DNA of 64,000 nt from Deltaproteobacteria bacterium (GTDB lineage Bacteria; Desulfobacterota; Desulfuromonadia; Desulfuromonadales; BM103), in NCBI GenBank assembly GCA_024636215.1, contig JAGXHL010000084.1, positions 1-64,000 on the forward strand. The letters are read 5' to 3'. How positions within the stretch are numbered: position 1 is the stretch's first letter; each line of letters starts with the position of its first letter. Under the pieces are notes generated by a model. That model saw only the letters and a list, made by a program, of their open reading frames with translations. It made no database searches and was not told the DNA's origin. The position numbers and the translations under genes were made by a program. Below, piece by piece: positions 1-9,298 of the stretch.

Positions 1-135
1 AGCGAAAATTTGGATGTTTGAGAACAGATTTTAGCTCATTTGCAGGTTCATAGCCGTAGCTATGGACCAAAAAGGAGCTGAAATATGGGCCAAACAGCCG
101 GATTTGCAGCCGGCTCATGAATAGTCCGACAGCCT
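1..135. repeat. Dispersed hairpin repeat, copy A
   Basis: This non-coding stretch downstream of ychF is closely matched by 39299-39411. The core at 28-84 is a long imperfect palindrome. Its outer arms are ATTTTAGCTC (28-37) and GAGCTGAAAT (75-84), which pair at 9 of 10 positions. Its inner arms are CATAGC (49-54) and GCTATG (59-64) around a 4-base loop; read on the minus strand the loop is TACG, a UNCG-type tetraloop closed by C-G. A second small palindrome (GCCGG…CCGGC) lies near 98-117. The window begins inside or at the edge of the element, so its true left end is unknown. Confidence 0.75.
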
Positions 136-181
136 GCTAGAGACTGGAGATACTGAGTCGAGGGTCTGAACTCCCGCAAGC

Positions 182-1276
182 CTAAACATTGAAGCGGAAG
201 TGCATGACATCGCCATCCTTGACAAGATATTCCTTGCCTTCGAGGCGCATCAGGCCTTTTTCCTTAGCGCCCGCTTCACCTTTTGAAGAGACAAAATCCT
301 CGTAGCCGATCACTTCGGCGCGAATAAAACCCTTCTCAAAATCAGTATGGATCACCCCTGCGGCCTGAGGAGCGCGGGCCCCCCTGCTGACTGTCCATGC
401 ACGAACCTCCTTGACTCCGGCCGTAAAGTAAGTAATCAGGCCCAGCAGGCGATAACCGGCATGAATCATCCGATCGAGACCCGACTCGTCGAGGCCAAGT
501 TCAGCAAGGAATTCAACTTTCTCGTCTTCGGCCAGTTCCGCAATTTCAGACTCTATCTTGCCGCAGATCACGACCATTTCGGCCCCTTCGGCAGCGGCAT
601 GCTCCCTGAGGCGGGCAACGTAGGGATGCTCACCGGCGAGATCGTCTTCCGCAACGTTTGCCACGTAGAGGACCGGCTTCGCAGTAATAAGGCAGAGCTC
701 ACGCAAAGGCGCCCACTGTTCAGCGGTCAGATCCGCATTCCTTGCCGGTTGACCGCTATCGAGACAGTTCTGCAGCTTTTCAAGAAGAGCCACCTCTTCC
801 TGCATTTTTTTATCACCGCTTTTCGCCTGTTTACCGACACGGTTGATACGTTTCTCAACCGTCTCCAGATCAGTCAGGTTGAGTTCCGTCTGAATCACTT
901 CCACATCACGCATGGGGTCAATACTGCCATCGACATGCACGACATTCTCATCTTCAAAGCAGCGCACAATATGAGCGATGGCATCAACTCGCCGGATGTG
1001 ACCGAGGAATTGGTTGCCCAGCCCTTCACCACGACTTGCCCCCTTGACCAGACCGGCGATATCAACAAATTCCATGGTCGTTGGCAGGACCTGATGCGGA
1101 TTGACGATGTTTGACAGGACATCCAGTCTCTGGTCTGGCACGCTGACAATGCCGACATTCGGTTCAATGGTGCAGAAAGGATAATTGGCCGCTTCGGCTC
1201 CAGCCGAAGTGATCGCATTAAAGATGGTCGACTTGCCGACGTTGGGCAGGCCAACGATACCGCATTTGAATCCCAT
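182..1276 (-). CDS. ychF: Redox-regulated ATPase / Obg-family GTPase YchF
   Basis: This encodes a cytoplasmic P-loop NTPase of the Obg family that associates with ribosomes and prefers ATP. The Walker A motif GLPNVGKST lies at the extreme N terminus. The usual NKxD base-recognition motif is replaced by NVAE, as is typical of YchF. The C terminus carries the TGS domain. The start is set at the ATG giving MGFKCGIVG (364 aa, the usual length), with a GGAGGGAG ribosome-binding site just upstream; a longer upstream reading lacks conserved sequence. It lies downstream of hppA, with a strong hairpin in the gap between them. Confidence 0.97.
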   Translation of the reverse strand: MGFKCGIVGLPNVGKSTIFNAITSAGAEAANYPFCTIEPNVGIVSVPDQRLDVLSNIVNPHQVLPTTMEFVDIAGLVKGASRGEGLGNQFLGHIRRVDAIAHIVRCFEDENVVHVDGSIDPMRDVEVIQTELNLTDLETVEKRINRVGKQAKSGDKKMQEEVALLEKLQNCLDSGQPARNADLTAEQWAPLRELCLITAKPVLYVANVAEDDLAGEHPYVARLREHAAAEGAEMVVICGKIESEIAELAEDEKVEFLAELGLDESGLDRMIHAGYRLLGLITYFTAGVKEVRAWTVSRGARAPQAAGVIHTDFEKGFIRAEVIGYEDFVSSKGEAGAKEKGLMRLEGKEYLVKDGDVMHFRFNV

Positions 1277-1293
1277 AAATCCTCTATCTCCCT

Positions 1294-1339
1294 CCGTAAA
1301 TAGCGATAGCCGGAGCACAAGCCCCGGCTATCTTTACGG
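1294..1339 (-). terminator. Long hairpin between hppA and ychF
   Basis: CCGTAAA (1294-1300) pairs with TTTACGG (1333-1339), and GATAGCCGG (1305-1313) pairs with CCGGCTATC (1324-1332). One 4-base bulge and a 10-base loop remain. On the minus strand the hairpin begins 19 bases after the hppA stop codon. Its 3' arm runs directly into the ychF Shine-Dalgarno sequence. There is no U-run after it. It could be an RNA-stabilising end for hppA mRNA, a weak terminator, or a structure limiting ychF translation. Confidence 0.6.
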
Positions 1340-1358
1340 TTAATTATGTTCGTCTGAT

Positions 1359-3374
1359 TTAGACCAGCAGAGGCGCGATCACCAGAGCAACGACACTCAT
1401 CAGCTTGATGAGGATGTTCATAGCCGGACCAGACGTATCCTTGAAGGGGTCGCCGACAGTGTCGCCGATAACCGCGGCAGCATGCGCATCGCCACCCTTC
1501 TTCTCGCCTTCAAGCTTGCCCTGCTCGATGTATTTCTTGGCGTTATCCCAGGCGCCTCCGCCGTTGGACATCATCAATGCCAACAAGACACCGGCCAGAG
1601 TGGCACCGGCCAGCATGCCACCGAGAGCTTCTTTGCCAAGGACAAAACCGATCAGAACCGGTGCAACAACCGCGACGACACCAGGCAGGATCATTTCACG
1701 CAGAGCCGCTTTGGCGGAAATATCAACACACTTCGCTGAATCGGGCTTAACCCCAGGCTTTCCTTCGAGAAGACCAGGAATTTCGCGGAACTGACGACGA
1801 ATCTCTTCGACCATCTGCCCCGCTGCGCGACCGACGCTGGTCATGGTCAATGCACCGATAAAAAACGGCAGGGCACCACCGATGAGCAGGCCGATGACAA
1901 CTTTCGGGTCGATAAGATTGATCGTTTCAAGTTTAACCGTCGTCGCGTATGCAGAGAAAAGTGCCAGAGCGGTCAGAGCTGCGGAACCGATAGCAAAGCC
2001 CTTGCCGATCGCGGCAGTGGTATTACCGATGGAGTCGAGGCCGTCTGTAATCTCACGCACATCAGGACCAAGACCGGCCATTTCGGAAATCCCGCCGGCG
2101 TTGTCAGCAATCGGACCGTAAGCATCAACTGTCATGGTGACACCAACCGTAGCCAGCATACCGACGGCTGCGATACCAATCCCGTAGAGACCGGCAAAGG
2201 TATTGGCCACAGCGATGGCAACGCAGATAATCAGAATCGGAGCAGCACAACTTTCGAGGCCGACAGCAAGGCCTGTAATAATATTGGTCGCGGGGCCGGT
2301 TTTACTAGCCTCGGCAATACGGAAAACCGGTTTACGTGCCGTGTAGTATTCGGTAATCTGACCAATCGCCACACCGGCCAGACAGCCGATCAGCACAGCG
2401 AGGAAGACACCAAACTTGAGGCCCATGCCCCAGATTATCAGGATTGAGATCACCAGGAAACCACCAGCAGCAACAAAAGTTGTGTAATGCAGAGCCTTGG
2501 CCGGATCCTGATTGCAGAGGATTTTCATCGACCAGATGCCGACAAAGGAGAAGAGCAGACCAGCTACGGCCAAAGAGATCGGCAGGTACATGGCAGCGGC
2601 CCGAACGACTTCTTCTTCACCCGTACCTAGTTTAGCGAGCAATTCGCTACTGGCAGCAGCAGCAATTGCGATGGTTGCGATGATTGAGCCAACATAGGAT
2701 TCAAAGATGTCGGCACCCATACCGGCTGTGTCACCGACGCAGTCGCCGACGTTATCAGCGATAACACCAGGATTACGCGGGTCATCTTCAGGGATTCCAG
2801 CTTCCACCTTGCCGACCAAATCAGCACCAACATCAGCGGCCTTGGTGTAGATACCACCGCCAACACGAGCGAACAGCGCGATGGATGATGCCCCCATAGC
2901 GAAGCCGTTTATATATTGAACCGTTGTCGGATCTCCGCCGTAGGCCATGTAAGCAATCCCGACACCGACCAAACCCAGAGAGGCAACTGCAAGCCCCATG
3001 ACAGCGCCACCGTTGAAGGACACCATCAGGGCTTCAGCCTGACCCGACTGGCGAGCCGCTTCACAGGTCCGCACATTGGCCCGGGTCGCGGCCTTCATGC
3101 CGATAAAACCACAGGTCATGGAACAGAAAGCGCCACCGAGAAACGCCAGGGCGGTCTGATAGTTCATAGCGATGGCAATGATCACAAAAACCAGGGTGAT
3201 AAAGACGGCCAGGACCCGATATTCGCGGCCCAGAAACGCCATAGCGCCGTTATGAATCTCCTCGGAGATATCTCGCATAACGTCGTTGCCAACCGGATAG
3301 CGCTTGACCTTGTTATAAAGGACAATGGCTATCACGAAACCTATGACGCCTAAAATTGGTGCTAAAGCTTGCAT
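1359..3374 (-). CDS. hppA: Membrane-bound K+-stimulated ion-translocating pyrophosphatase
   Basis: This integral membrane pyrophosphatase couples PPi hydrolysis to outward Na+ or H+ pumping. At 671 aa it is the normal length, with about 16 hydrophobic segments. Substrate-site motifs are present: [16 protein letters not shown], then an Asp-rich stretch including [16 protein letters not shown]. The diagnostic segment reads [10 protein letters not shown], with Ala rather than Lys after GNTT. That marks the K+-dependent subfamily, which contains the Na+-pumping enzymes. Whether this one moves Na+ or H+ cannot be settled by eye. It sits 28 bp downstream of pth, probably in the same transcript. Confidence 0.97.
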   Translation of the reverse strand: MQALAPILGVIGFVIAIVLYNKVKRYPVGNDVMRDISEEIHNGAMAFLGREYRVLAVFITLVFVIIAIAMNYQTALAFLGGAFCSMTCGFIGMKAATRANVRTCEAARQSGQAEALMVSFNGGAVMGLAVASLGLVGVGIAYMAYGGDPTTVQYINGFAMGASSIALFARVGGGIYTKAADVGADLVGKVEAGIPEDDPRNPGVIADNVGDCVGDTAGMGADIFESYVGSIIATIAIAAAASSELLAKLGTGEEEVVRAAAMYLPISLAVAGLLFSFVGIWSMKILCNQDPAKALHYTTFVAAGGFLVISILIIWGMGLKFGVFLAVLIGCLAGVAIGQITEYYTARKPVFRIAEASKTGPATNIITGLAVGLESCAAPILIICVAIAVANTFAGLYGIGIAAVGMLATVGVTMTVDAYGPIADNAGGISEMAGLGPDVREITDGLDSIGNTTAAIGKGFAIGSAALTALALFSAYATTVKLETINLIDPKVVIGLLIGGALPFFIGALTMTSVGRAAGQMVEEIRRQFREIPGLLEGKPGVKPDSAKCVDISAKAALREMILPGVVAVVAPVLIGFVLGKEALGGMLAGATLAGVLLALMMSNGGGAWDNAKKYIEQGKLEGEKKGGDAHAAAVIGDTVGDPFKDTSGPAMNILIKLMSVVALVIAPLLV

Positions 3375-3402
3375 GTCTGTCTCCCTTCGACCTCTTACGT
3401 TT

Positions 3403-3981
3403 TTATTGTGTCAACAAGTCACGGTTATTGTATTGACTCATAGCGTTCTGGACCCCGTTACCGATGAGATCTTCGAGGGCATCGGTTGCCGTTTCTACAT
3501 ATTTTCCCAACAAGGCGCGTTCGACAGCATTGAATCGGCTCAGCACATGGCCGGAGACATCGCCTCCTTGCGGAGGACGCCCCACCCCCATGCGCAATCG
3601 ATTGTAACCAGGCTCGGCGAGAGCAGAACTGAGACTGCGCAGGCCGTTATGACCGCCATGGCCGCCACCCGCCTTGATCCGCAAGACACCAAAAGCCAGA
3701 TCAATCTCATCGTGGACCACAATCAAATCCCCCGGTGCAATACCGAGGGATTGACAAGCAGGAGCAACGCTCGCACCACTACGATTCATAAATGTTTGCG
3801 GCAGGAGGATCGTTGTCTCTTCACCAGCGACCCGTCCCACCCCATAAAGCCCTTGATAGCCTTTACGCTTCAGGGCTATCCCGGCCCTGTCTGCCAGGCA
3901 ACCGGCAACCATAAAACCTATATTGTGGCGAGTTTCGGCATATTCGATACCAGGGTTACCCAACCCGACGATCAGCTTCAA
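3403..3981 (-). CDS. pth: Peptidyl-tRNA hydrolase
   Basis: This enzyme releases tRNA from peptidyl-tRNAs that drop off ribosomes. The 192-aa protein starts [11 protein letters not shown] and has the catalytic-His region ETRHNIGF. Downstream come the conserved FMNRSG and DEIDLAFG segments (general base Asp) and [11 protein letters not shown]. It lies 9 bp after rplY in the conserved prs–rplY–pth order, which supports co-transcription. Confidence 0.97.
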   Translation of the reverse strand: MKLIVGLGNPGIEYAETRHNIGFMVAGCLADRAGIALKRKGYQGLYGVGRVAGEETTILLPQTFMNRSGASVAPACQSLGIAPGDLIVVHDEIDLAFGVLRIKAGGGHGGHNGLRSLSSALAEPGYNRLRMGVGRPPQGGDVSGHVLSRFNAVERALLGKYVETATDALEDLIGNGVQNAMSQYNNRDLLTQ

Positions 3982-3990
3982 GGTGGTTGC

Positions 3991-4632
3991 CTATTCTTCG
4001 CCAGCATCCTCTTCATCAGCGACAGCCACTTCAGTCTCTTCGTCCTCATCGCCGGCTTCGACCTCTTCAGCCATACGACCAACAACGGTCAGAACCGTGA
4101 AATTGACATCGTGATGTGACTCAACCCCATCAGGAAGAGCAACTTCATCAATATGCACGCCCTCACCAATACCCAACCCGGTGACATCAATCTCGATGGA
4201 GGTTGGAATGCTGGTCGGCAGGCAGAATAATTCAAGCTCGTGACGGACGACCTGCAAAGTACCGCCTTCAGCCTCACCTTTAGATTTGCCAACAGGCTTT
4301 ACAGGAACCATAACAGCCAGGGACTTCTTCAGGTCGATCGCCAGGAAATCAACGTGTTTTGGATTGCGACGAATCGCATCAATCTGCATGTCTTTGAGGA
4401 TAACCACTAGACCGTCGAAAGGACCATCACCCTTGAGTGTGATCAGGGTGTTCCAGCCGGCTTCGGTGGCAACTGCCTGCTGCAGCGCTTTAGGATCAAT
4501 ACGAAGGTTGAGAGGCACATCAACACCTTTACCATAAACGACTGCGGGCACCAGGCCGTCCTGACGAACCTTGCGAGAGCCTCCTTTGCCGATGCGAACT
4601 CGCGTTTCTACATTCAGTACCGATTTGGCCAT
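3991..4632 (-). CDS. rplY: 50S ribosomal protein L25, long Ctc/TL5 form
   Basis: This protein binds 5S rRNA on the large subunit. At 213 aa it is the two-domain Ctc-type form. The L25 domain (about residues 1-95) contains RKVRQDGLVPAVVYG, and a C-terminal beta domain contains LGIGEGVHIDEVALPDGV. It ends in a strongly acidic tail of about 25 residues rich in Glu and Asp. It lies 56 bp downstream of prs. Confidence 0.95.
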   Translation of the reverse strand: MAKSVLNVETRVRIGKGGSRKVRQDGLVPAVVYGKGVDVPLNLRIDPKALQQAVATEAGWNTLITLKGDGPFDGLVVILKDMQIDAIRRNPKHVDFLAIDLKKSLAVMVPVKPVGKSKGEAEGGTLQVVRHELELFCLPTSIPTSIEIDVTGLGIGEGVHIDEVALPDGVESHHDVNFTVLTVVGRMAEEVEAGDEDEETEVAVADEEDAGEE

Positions 4633-4688
4633 TTATCTATTCCTCCATCCTGAGCTTCTTAATTGAGTTTCTTTATTTTCTGTCGCAG

Positions 4689-5630
4689 CTACACGAAAAG
4701 TGAGCTGACAGACTCATCACCGTGAATGCGGCGGATCGCTTCCGCCAGAATTTTTGATACTGAGATCGTCCGCAACCGCGAGCACTTCGCAAGCTTTGCT
4801 TCGGTTGGGATTGTGTCGCAAACCAGAACCTCTTTGAGAGAACTCTCATTGATCCGGTCCAGAGCCGGTCCGGAGAGAACCGCGTGGGTTGCGGTTGCGT
4901 AAACGTCACCGGCCCCATGGGCCTTGAGTGCAGCCGCCGCCTGGCAGAGAGTTCCGGCCGTGTCGATCATATCATCAACAATGATGCAAGTCTGACCTTT
5001 AACATCACCGATGATATGCATGACCTCGGAAACATTTGCCGCACTGCGACGTTTATCGATAATCGCCAGTCCAGCATTTAATCGCTTCGCAAAAGCCCTG
5101 GCACGCTCGGTCCCTCCAGCATCCGGAGAAACCACCACCAGCTTCTCGTCGAGCCTGGACTTGACGTCTTCAAGAACAGCGGGCGCTGCATAAAGATGAT
5201 CAACCGGAATATTGAAAAAACCCTGGATCTGCCCTGCATGCAAATCGACGCAGAGCACCCGCTGTGCGCCCGCAGTCGTAATCAGGTCTGCAATCAACTT
5301 GCTGGTAATCGGTGTGCGCGGCGCAACCTTACGATCTTGACGGGCATATCCGAAGTAGGGAATAACGGCTGTAATACGGGCGGCCGAGGCTCTCTTCAGC
5401 GCATCGATCATCACCAGCAATTCCATCAGGTTATGATTCGCAGGTTGACAGGTCGACTGAACGACAAAAACGTCTCGACCGCGGACGTTTTCGTTGATTT
5501 CCACCATGATTTCGCCGTCGGAGAAAGTCTTGACGACGGCCTGGGCCAATGGCACGGAGAGGTGACGACAGATTTCCTGCGCCAGGGCAGGGTTTGCATT
5601 ACCGGTAAAGATTTTCAGCTCTTTAAACAC
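4689..5630 (-). CDS. prs: Ribose-phosphate pyrophosphokinase (PRPP synthase)
   Basis: This makes phosphoribosyl pyrophosphate from ribose 5-phosphate and ATP, for nucleotide, His and Trp synthesis. The 313-aa protein starts from GTG and begins [18 protein letters not shown]. It has the class I signature with [11 protein letters not shown], the flexible-loop region and the PRPP-binding loop [13 protein letters not shown]. In this window the trp genes use its product. About 300 bp upstream separates it from tRNA-Gln. Confidence 0.97.
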   Translation of the reverse strand: MFKELKIFTGNANPALAQEICRHLSVPLAQAVVKTFSDGEIMVEINENVRGRDVFVVQSTCQPANHNLMELLVMIDALKRASAARITAVIPYFGYARQDRKVAPRTPITSKLIADLITTAGAQRVLCVDLHAGQIQGFFNIPVDHLYAAPAVLEDVKSRLDEKLVVVSPDAGGTERARAFAKRLNAGLAIIDKRRSAANVSEVMHIIGDVKGQTCIIVDDMIDTAGTLCQAAAALKAHGAGDVYATATHAVLSGPALDRINESSLKEVLVCDTIPTEAKLAKCSRLRTISVSKILAEAIRRIHGDESVSSLFV

Positions 5631-5844
5631 ATCGTCACCCGTTTCTCTGGAAACTTCTGGCCATATCTAATGCATGGCCTGCGTCACAACCCAATTAGTT
5701 TTCTTCCGGAAACGGCCCTTTTCCGCAATCTCTGCGTCAATCAGGGGATTTGATTGTGCGGCGTAAAGCACTACGCCTCCGTTCAAATCCTTGATTTCCT
5801 TGACCTTGCGAAAAATTGCTCGCTTCCAGATCGAAAACTGCACC

Positions 5845-5872
5845 GTACCCATCCGGAGTTCCGGATGGGTAC
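5845..5872 (-). terminator. Perfect 12-bp hairpin between tRNA-Gln and prs
   Basis: GTACCCATCCGG (5845-5856) and CCGGATGGGTAC (5861-5872) pair perfectly around a 4-base loop. On the minus strand the hairpin is about 55 bases after the end of tRNA-Gln and is followed by GGTGCAGTTTTCG, so the T-run is not immediate. It probably ends or trims the tRNA transcript ahead of prs. The remainder of 5631-5844 shows no gene that can be supported. Confidence 0.55.
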
Positions 5873-5927
5873 CAATTATAATGATAAGCGCACACCTCAA
5901 ACATACGGGAGTCCGTTATCTAGTGGG

Positions 5928-6002
5928 TGGTAGGGGCGACAGGGATCGAACCTGTGAATGCCGGAATCAAAATCCGGTGCCTTACCGCTTGGCGACGCCC
6001 CT
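5928..6002 (-). tRNA. tRNA-Gln (anticodon TTG)
   Basis: The cloverleaf starts AGGGGCGTCGCC and has a 7-bp acceptor stem (AGGGGCG/CGCCCCT). The anticodon loop is TTTTGAT within a CCGGA/TCCGG stem, giving TTG, which reads CAA. The T-arm is ACAGG-TTCGATC-CCTGT. The discriminator is A and the 3' CCA is encoded. The layout matches E. coli tRNA-Gln, including the TC at positions 8-9. It sits between ispE and prs. Confidence 0.96.
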
Positions 6003-6026
6003 ATTTACTCATTATCACCTTAATAC

Positions 6027-6875
6027 TTAGAGTGGGTTAACGACCCGTACCCACCAATCTGTTTCCGCTGACAGAGATCTAGCGACCTTTTCCGCCTGCC
6101 TTCGATCATCAAAGATACCAAAGACTGTCGGTCCGCTACCGGACATGAGTGCCCCGGCAGCACCGCCGGCAACCAGACGTTCCTTGATAGTCGTGATCAC
6201 AGGATGGCGTTGGCAGGTAACAGCTTCGAGATCATTGTCCAAAAGGTGCGCTAAACCCCTTGTTCCCACGGGAAACCTCGGGATTCTAGCGACTGGCCGA
6301 GAGCATGTCAACCCCAAAGTTTTGAAAACCCATGCCGTCGAAACTTCTAAGCCGGGATTCACCAGGACAAACACGACCGGAGGCAATCCAGGCCATGGCT
6401 GCAGCCGCTCACCAACACCTGTCGCCCAGGCGGCGGACTGATCATAAAGGAAAAAGGGGACGTCGGCTCCGACCCTTACACCGATGCTCATCAATTCACT
6501 ATTCGACAGGTTTACTTTCAACATTTTATTCAGCGCCAAAAGCACAGTCGCGGCGTCTGACGACCCGCCCCCCATGCCTGCTGCGGCCGGGATGCTTTTG
6601 TCAATGCGTATGGATACGCTGCGGGCCACCTCAACATGGGACAGGAAGTGGCGAGCAGCACGGGCAGCGATATTTTCCTCTCCTGCCGGAAGTACGAGTT
6701 GAGAGCAGCTGGCTGTTATTTCAGTCCCCGCGGAGACGATGATATCGAGACGGTCCTGAATATCAACCTTCTGCATCAGCGTTGCCAGATCATGATATCC
6801 ATCCTCACGACGACCTGCAACATGCAGACAAAGGTTGACTTTTGCCGGCGCGAACATTGTTTTCATCATTGTCAT
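6027..6875 (-). CDS. ispE: 4-diphosphocytidyl-2-C-methyl-D-erythritol kinase
   Basis: This is the ATP-dependent kinase of the MEP isoprenoid pathway, of the GHMP superfamily. At 282 aa it has N-terminal FAPAKVNLCLHV, the GHMP ATP loop PAAAGMGGGSSDAA, and the C-terminal GAAGALMSGSGPTVFG motif. The N terminus has several closely spaced Met codons (MTMMKTM), so the start could be a few residues later. It lies just upstream of tRNA-Gln on the same strand. Confidence 0.97.
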   Translation of the reverse strand: MTMMKTMFAPAKVNLCLHVAGRREDGYHDLATLMQKVDIQDRLDIIVSAGTEITASCSQLVLPAGEENIAARAARHFLSHVEVARSVSIRIDKSIPAAAGMGGGSSDAATVLLALNKMLKVNLSNSELMSIGVRVGADVPFFLYDQSAAWATGVGERLQPWPGLPPVVFVLVNPGLEVSTAWVFKTLGLTCSRPVARIPRFPVGTRGLAHLLDNDLEAVTCQRHPVITTIKERLVAGGAAGALMSGSGPTVFGIFDDRRQAEKVARSLSAETDWWVRVVNPL

Positions 6876-7345
6876 AAGGATTCCGGATCATCGAGAATAA
6901 AAAAAGCAAACCCATCATAACGGCCAGGTTACAGGTGACGTCAAGCAGAAACACCCTAAAGCGGTCCCAGGTATAAGCTAAGGCATCACAAACCATTCTG
7001 CCGGCCGCCACGCCAACCAAGCTACAAACATCGATCTAAAGGATTAGTACCGTCAATTCAATCTGGCTGTTTTCCGCCACAAGGAGTATTTTTCCGCCAA
7101 TTAATACAACCCGTCGACTCGATTACTGATAGCAGTCAGCCACGATTAAGCCTGAACAAAATCATTTATCAGCATCATCAAGTTATTCGAAAGTAAACAA
7201 ACAAAACAGCGTCCCAGTCATGGCCAGGTTGATTGACCCCTGATCCATTGACTTTGCGGCCTTTCACAGATTTCTAGAGTGCAACGAAACTGCGCCCTGA
7301 CAGCCATTTATAACGCTATTTATCTCATCATAAAGGTTCCGGAAA
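6876..7345. other. Intergenic region between divergent ispE and dctP
   Basis: About 800 bp separates the two divergent start codons. I see no convincing gene in this left part; the short open frames lack recognisable motifs or ribosome-binding sites. A duplicated TTTCCGCCA occurs near 7071 and 7090. The right part carries the candidate operator at 7352-7367 and the sigma-54 site at 7489-7504, described separately. Confidence 0.6.
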
Positions 7346-7351
7346 ATCACA

Positions 7352-7367
7352 GTGATGTCACCATCAC
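7352..7367. promoter_or_regulatory. Inverted repeat, candidate activator site upstream of dctPQM
   Basis: GTGATG (7352-7357) and CATCAC (7362-7367) form a perfect 6-bp inverted repeat with a 4-base spacer. It lies about 120 bp upstream of the sigma-54 promoter core, within the usual range for an enhancer-binding activator such as DctD. Assignment to a particular activator is inference. Confidence 0.35.
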
Positions 7368-7488
7368 AATAAAAAAATAAGAAAAAAATAATAAAACCCC
7401 TAAAACAGCGATAAGCACCTGACTTTTTGCAGCAATCCTCGCTTTTCCCTATTGAATTCATAAACCTGTTTTAAATCAAACTCTGACA

Positions 7489-7504
7489 TGGCATCCAACT
7501 TGCT
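7489..7504 (+). promoter_or_regulatory. Sigma-54 (RpoN) promoter for dctPQM
   Basis: TGGCATCCAACTTGCT matches the consensus TGGCAYRNNNNTTGCW at nearly every position. The GG (-24) and GC (-12) dinucleotides have the required 10-base spacing. Transcription would start near 7516, leaving a leader of about 160 nt before dctP. RpoN control of dicarboxylate transport by DctB/DctD-type systems is well established, but no such two-component pair lies in this window. Confidence 0.75.
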
Positions 7505-7675
7505 CAAACAACCCGTTGCTTGCTCAGGACATGACCACATATTCACAATGTTTTCAATGATCACAAACGCCGCGACGGCGACAGCAGGCTGCTCAATGGG
7601 CGGCATAGAATATTTCTTGAAGGGCTGCCTTGGTGGCAGCAGAGAATATCACTTTTAAACAGTAAGGAGCACAAA

Positions 7676-8668
7676 ATGACAAAGAACAAGATTTTACTGG
7701 TAAGCCTGATGGTCGCAGTGACATGCGTCGCTTCGGCAACGGTTGCAATGGCCGCGCCGATTGTAATCAAGTTCTCTCACGTTGTCGCTGAGAACACTCC
7801 GAAAGGCCAGATGGCCAACAAGTTCAAGGAGTTGGTCGACCAGCGCCTGGCAGGCAAAGTTGTGGTTGAAGTTTTCCCTAACTCTCAACTCTTCGGCGAC
7901 AACAAGGTTCTTGAAGCAATGGCCCTTGGCGATGTCCAGCTCGCCGCACCGGCCCTCTCCAAGTTTGAGAAGTACACCCCTTCACTGCAAATCTTCGACC
8001 TGCCATTCCTGTTCAAGAACATGGATGCGGTAGAAAAGTTTCAGCAGGGCCCGGTCGGCCAGAAAATGCTGATGTCGATGAAAAACAAAGGTCTGATCGG
8101 TCTTGGCTACCTGCACAACGGCATGAAGCAGATCTCCTCCAATGATCCGTTGCGTGTTCCTGCTGATGCCAAGGACAAGAAATTCCGCATCATGACCTCC
8201 GACGTCCTGGCTGCTCAGTATGAGGCTGTTGGCGCCATGCCCCTGAAGAAGCCTTTCTCGGAAGTTTTCACCCTGCTGCAGACTAAAGCGATCGACGGTC
8301 AGGAGAATACCTGGTCGAACATCTATTCGAAGAAGTTCTTTGAGGTACAGCCTTACATCACGGAAACCGACCACGGTGTACTTGATTACCTGGTCGTCAC
8401 CTCCACCGCATTCTGGATGGACCTGCCTGACGACATCCGTGCTGAAGTCAAAAAAGCTCTTGACGAAGCCATCGCCTTCGGCAACAAGGTCTCCTCTGAC
8501 AAGGCGACTGAAGACCGTCAGAAGATCGTTGACTCCAAGCGTTCCGAAATCATCACCCTCAGTGATGACGAGCGTCAGCTGTGGGTAGAAGCGATGAAGC
8601 CGGTCTGGAAGAAGTTTGAAGATGCCATCGGCGCTGAATACATCGAGGCAGCCGTACAGTCCAACTAA
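7676..8668 (+). CDS. dctP: TRAP transporter substrate-binding protein, DctP family
   Basis: This is the periplasmic solute-binding subunit of a tripartite ATP-independent transporter, probably for C4-dicarboxylates or related organic acids. The 330-aa precursor has a signal peptide (about residues 1-26, ending AMA). The family signature includes KKFRIMTSD, where Arg171 is the expected carboxylate-binding Arg, followed by FSEVFTLLQTKAIDGQENTW. A good AAGGAG site precedes the ATG. It leads dctPQM, downstream of a sigma-54 promoter and upstream of an intercistronic hairpin. The exact substrate cannot be read from the sequence. Confidence 0.95.
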   Translation: MTKNKILLVSLMVAVTCVASATVAMAAPIVIKFSHVVAENTPKGQMANKFKELVDQRLAGKVVVEVFPNSQLFGDNKVLEAMALGDVQLAAPALSKFEKYTPSLQIFDLPFLFKNMDAVEKFQQGPVGQKMLMSMKNKGLIGLGYLHNGMKQISSNDPLRVPADAKDKKFRIMTSDVLAAQYEAVGAMPLKKPFSEVFTLLQTKAIDGQENTWSNIYSKKFFEVQPYITETDHGVLDYLVVTSTAFWMDLPDDIRAEVKKALDEAIAFGNKVSSDKATEDRQKIVDSKRSEIITLSDDERQLWVEAMKPVWKKFEDAIGAEYIEAAVQSN

Positions 8669-8681
8669 TCGATCCACAGCC

Positions 8682-8711
8682 GTTGCGGGCCCTGTCACCA
8701 GGGCCCGCAAC
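8682..8711 (+). terminator. Intercistronic attenuator hairpin after dctP
   Basis: GTTGCGGGCCCTG (8682-8694) and CAGGGCCCGCAAC (8699-8711) form a perfect 13-bp GC-rich stem with a TCAC loop, followed by TTTT. It looks like an intrinsic terminator lying between dctP and dctQ. Partial read-through would give far more binding protein than permease. Confidence 0.8.
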
Positions 8712-8743
8712 TTTTCCCAGCATTGGCTTTCAAGGGGCTTGTC

Positions 8744-9298
8744 ATGTTTTTCAGGATACTCAACGGCATAGAAGAGACGATCATCGCCGTTTTATTGGCG
8801 GTTATGACGTTACTGGTTTTTTTTGAAGTCGTATTGCGCTTCGGTTTTGGCGTGGGCCTGATGTGGGCCCAGGAGCTCACTCTGCACATGTCGGCCTGGC
8901 TGGTGTTGTTCGGCGTTTCCTACGGCATCAAGGTCGGTTCCCACATCGGCGTTGACGCCCTGGTGAAGATCATGCCTGCCTTGGCCCGCAGAGTCATCGG
9001 CGGCATCGCTGTGGCGGCTTGCCTCTTCTATACCGCGCTCTTCATAAAGGGGTCATGGGTTTATCTCGCCATGATGTACAAGATCGGCATTGAACTTGAC
9101 GACATGCCGGTACAGAAGTGGGTGGCCCATAGCATTCTCCTGATCGGCATGACAATGATCGCAATCAGATTAGTGATGCTGCTTTGGGGCGTATTCACCG
9201 GCAAAAACGAAGGCTTCACTTTAAGTGATGAAGCAAAAGAAAGCATGCACCTGGCCGAAGAGACCAAGGCCGCTCTGCAGGGAGGTAAATCAGAATGA
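8744..9298 (+). CDS. dctQ: TRAP transporter small permease, DctQ family
   Basis: This four-helix small membrane subunit couples to the large permease. It is 184 aa when started at ATG 8744 (MFFRILNGIEE), chosen because AGGGG lies 7 bases upstream; a TTG at 8723 would add 7 residues. Hydrophobic segments cover about residues 13-37, 45-62, 81-103 and 125-145, with the family-typical ELTLHMSAWLVLFG. The C-terminal cytoplasmic tail is charged. It overlaps dctM by 4 bases (ATGA), implying translational coupling. Confidence 0.93.
   Translation: MFFRILNGIEETIIAVLLAVMTLLVFFEVVLRFGFGVGLMWAQELTLHMSAWLVLFGVSYGIKVGSHIGVDALVKIMPALARRVIGGIAVAACLFYTALFIKGSWVYLAMMYKIGIELDDMPVQKWVAHSILLIGMTMIAIRLVMLLWGVFTGKNEGFTLSDEAKESMHLAEETKAALQGGKSE

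Noticed and set aside
347..1114. Long plus-strand open frame opposite ychF.
   Set aside because: It is the antisense of the conserved YchF coding sequence, with no motif or ribosome-binding site of its own. The same applies to the long frames opposite ftsH, accD, trpB and lptD.
5667..5900. Open frame on the minus strand between tRNA-Gln and prs, with protein-like stretches such as VKEIKDLNGGVVLYAAQ.
   Set aside because: Its only ATG starts lie at or within the perfect 12-bp hairpin at 5845-5872, there is no ribosome-binding site, and I recognise no family. A decayed fragment is possible but unsupported.
6805..7020. Short minus-strand frame with a hydrophobic stretch overlapping the start of ispE.
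   Set aside because: No ribosome-binding site or recognisable motif, and it overlaps the well-supported ispE start.
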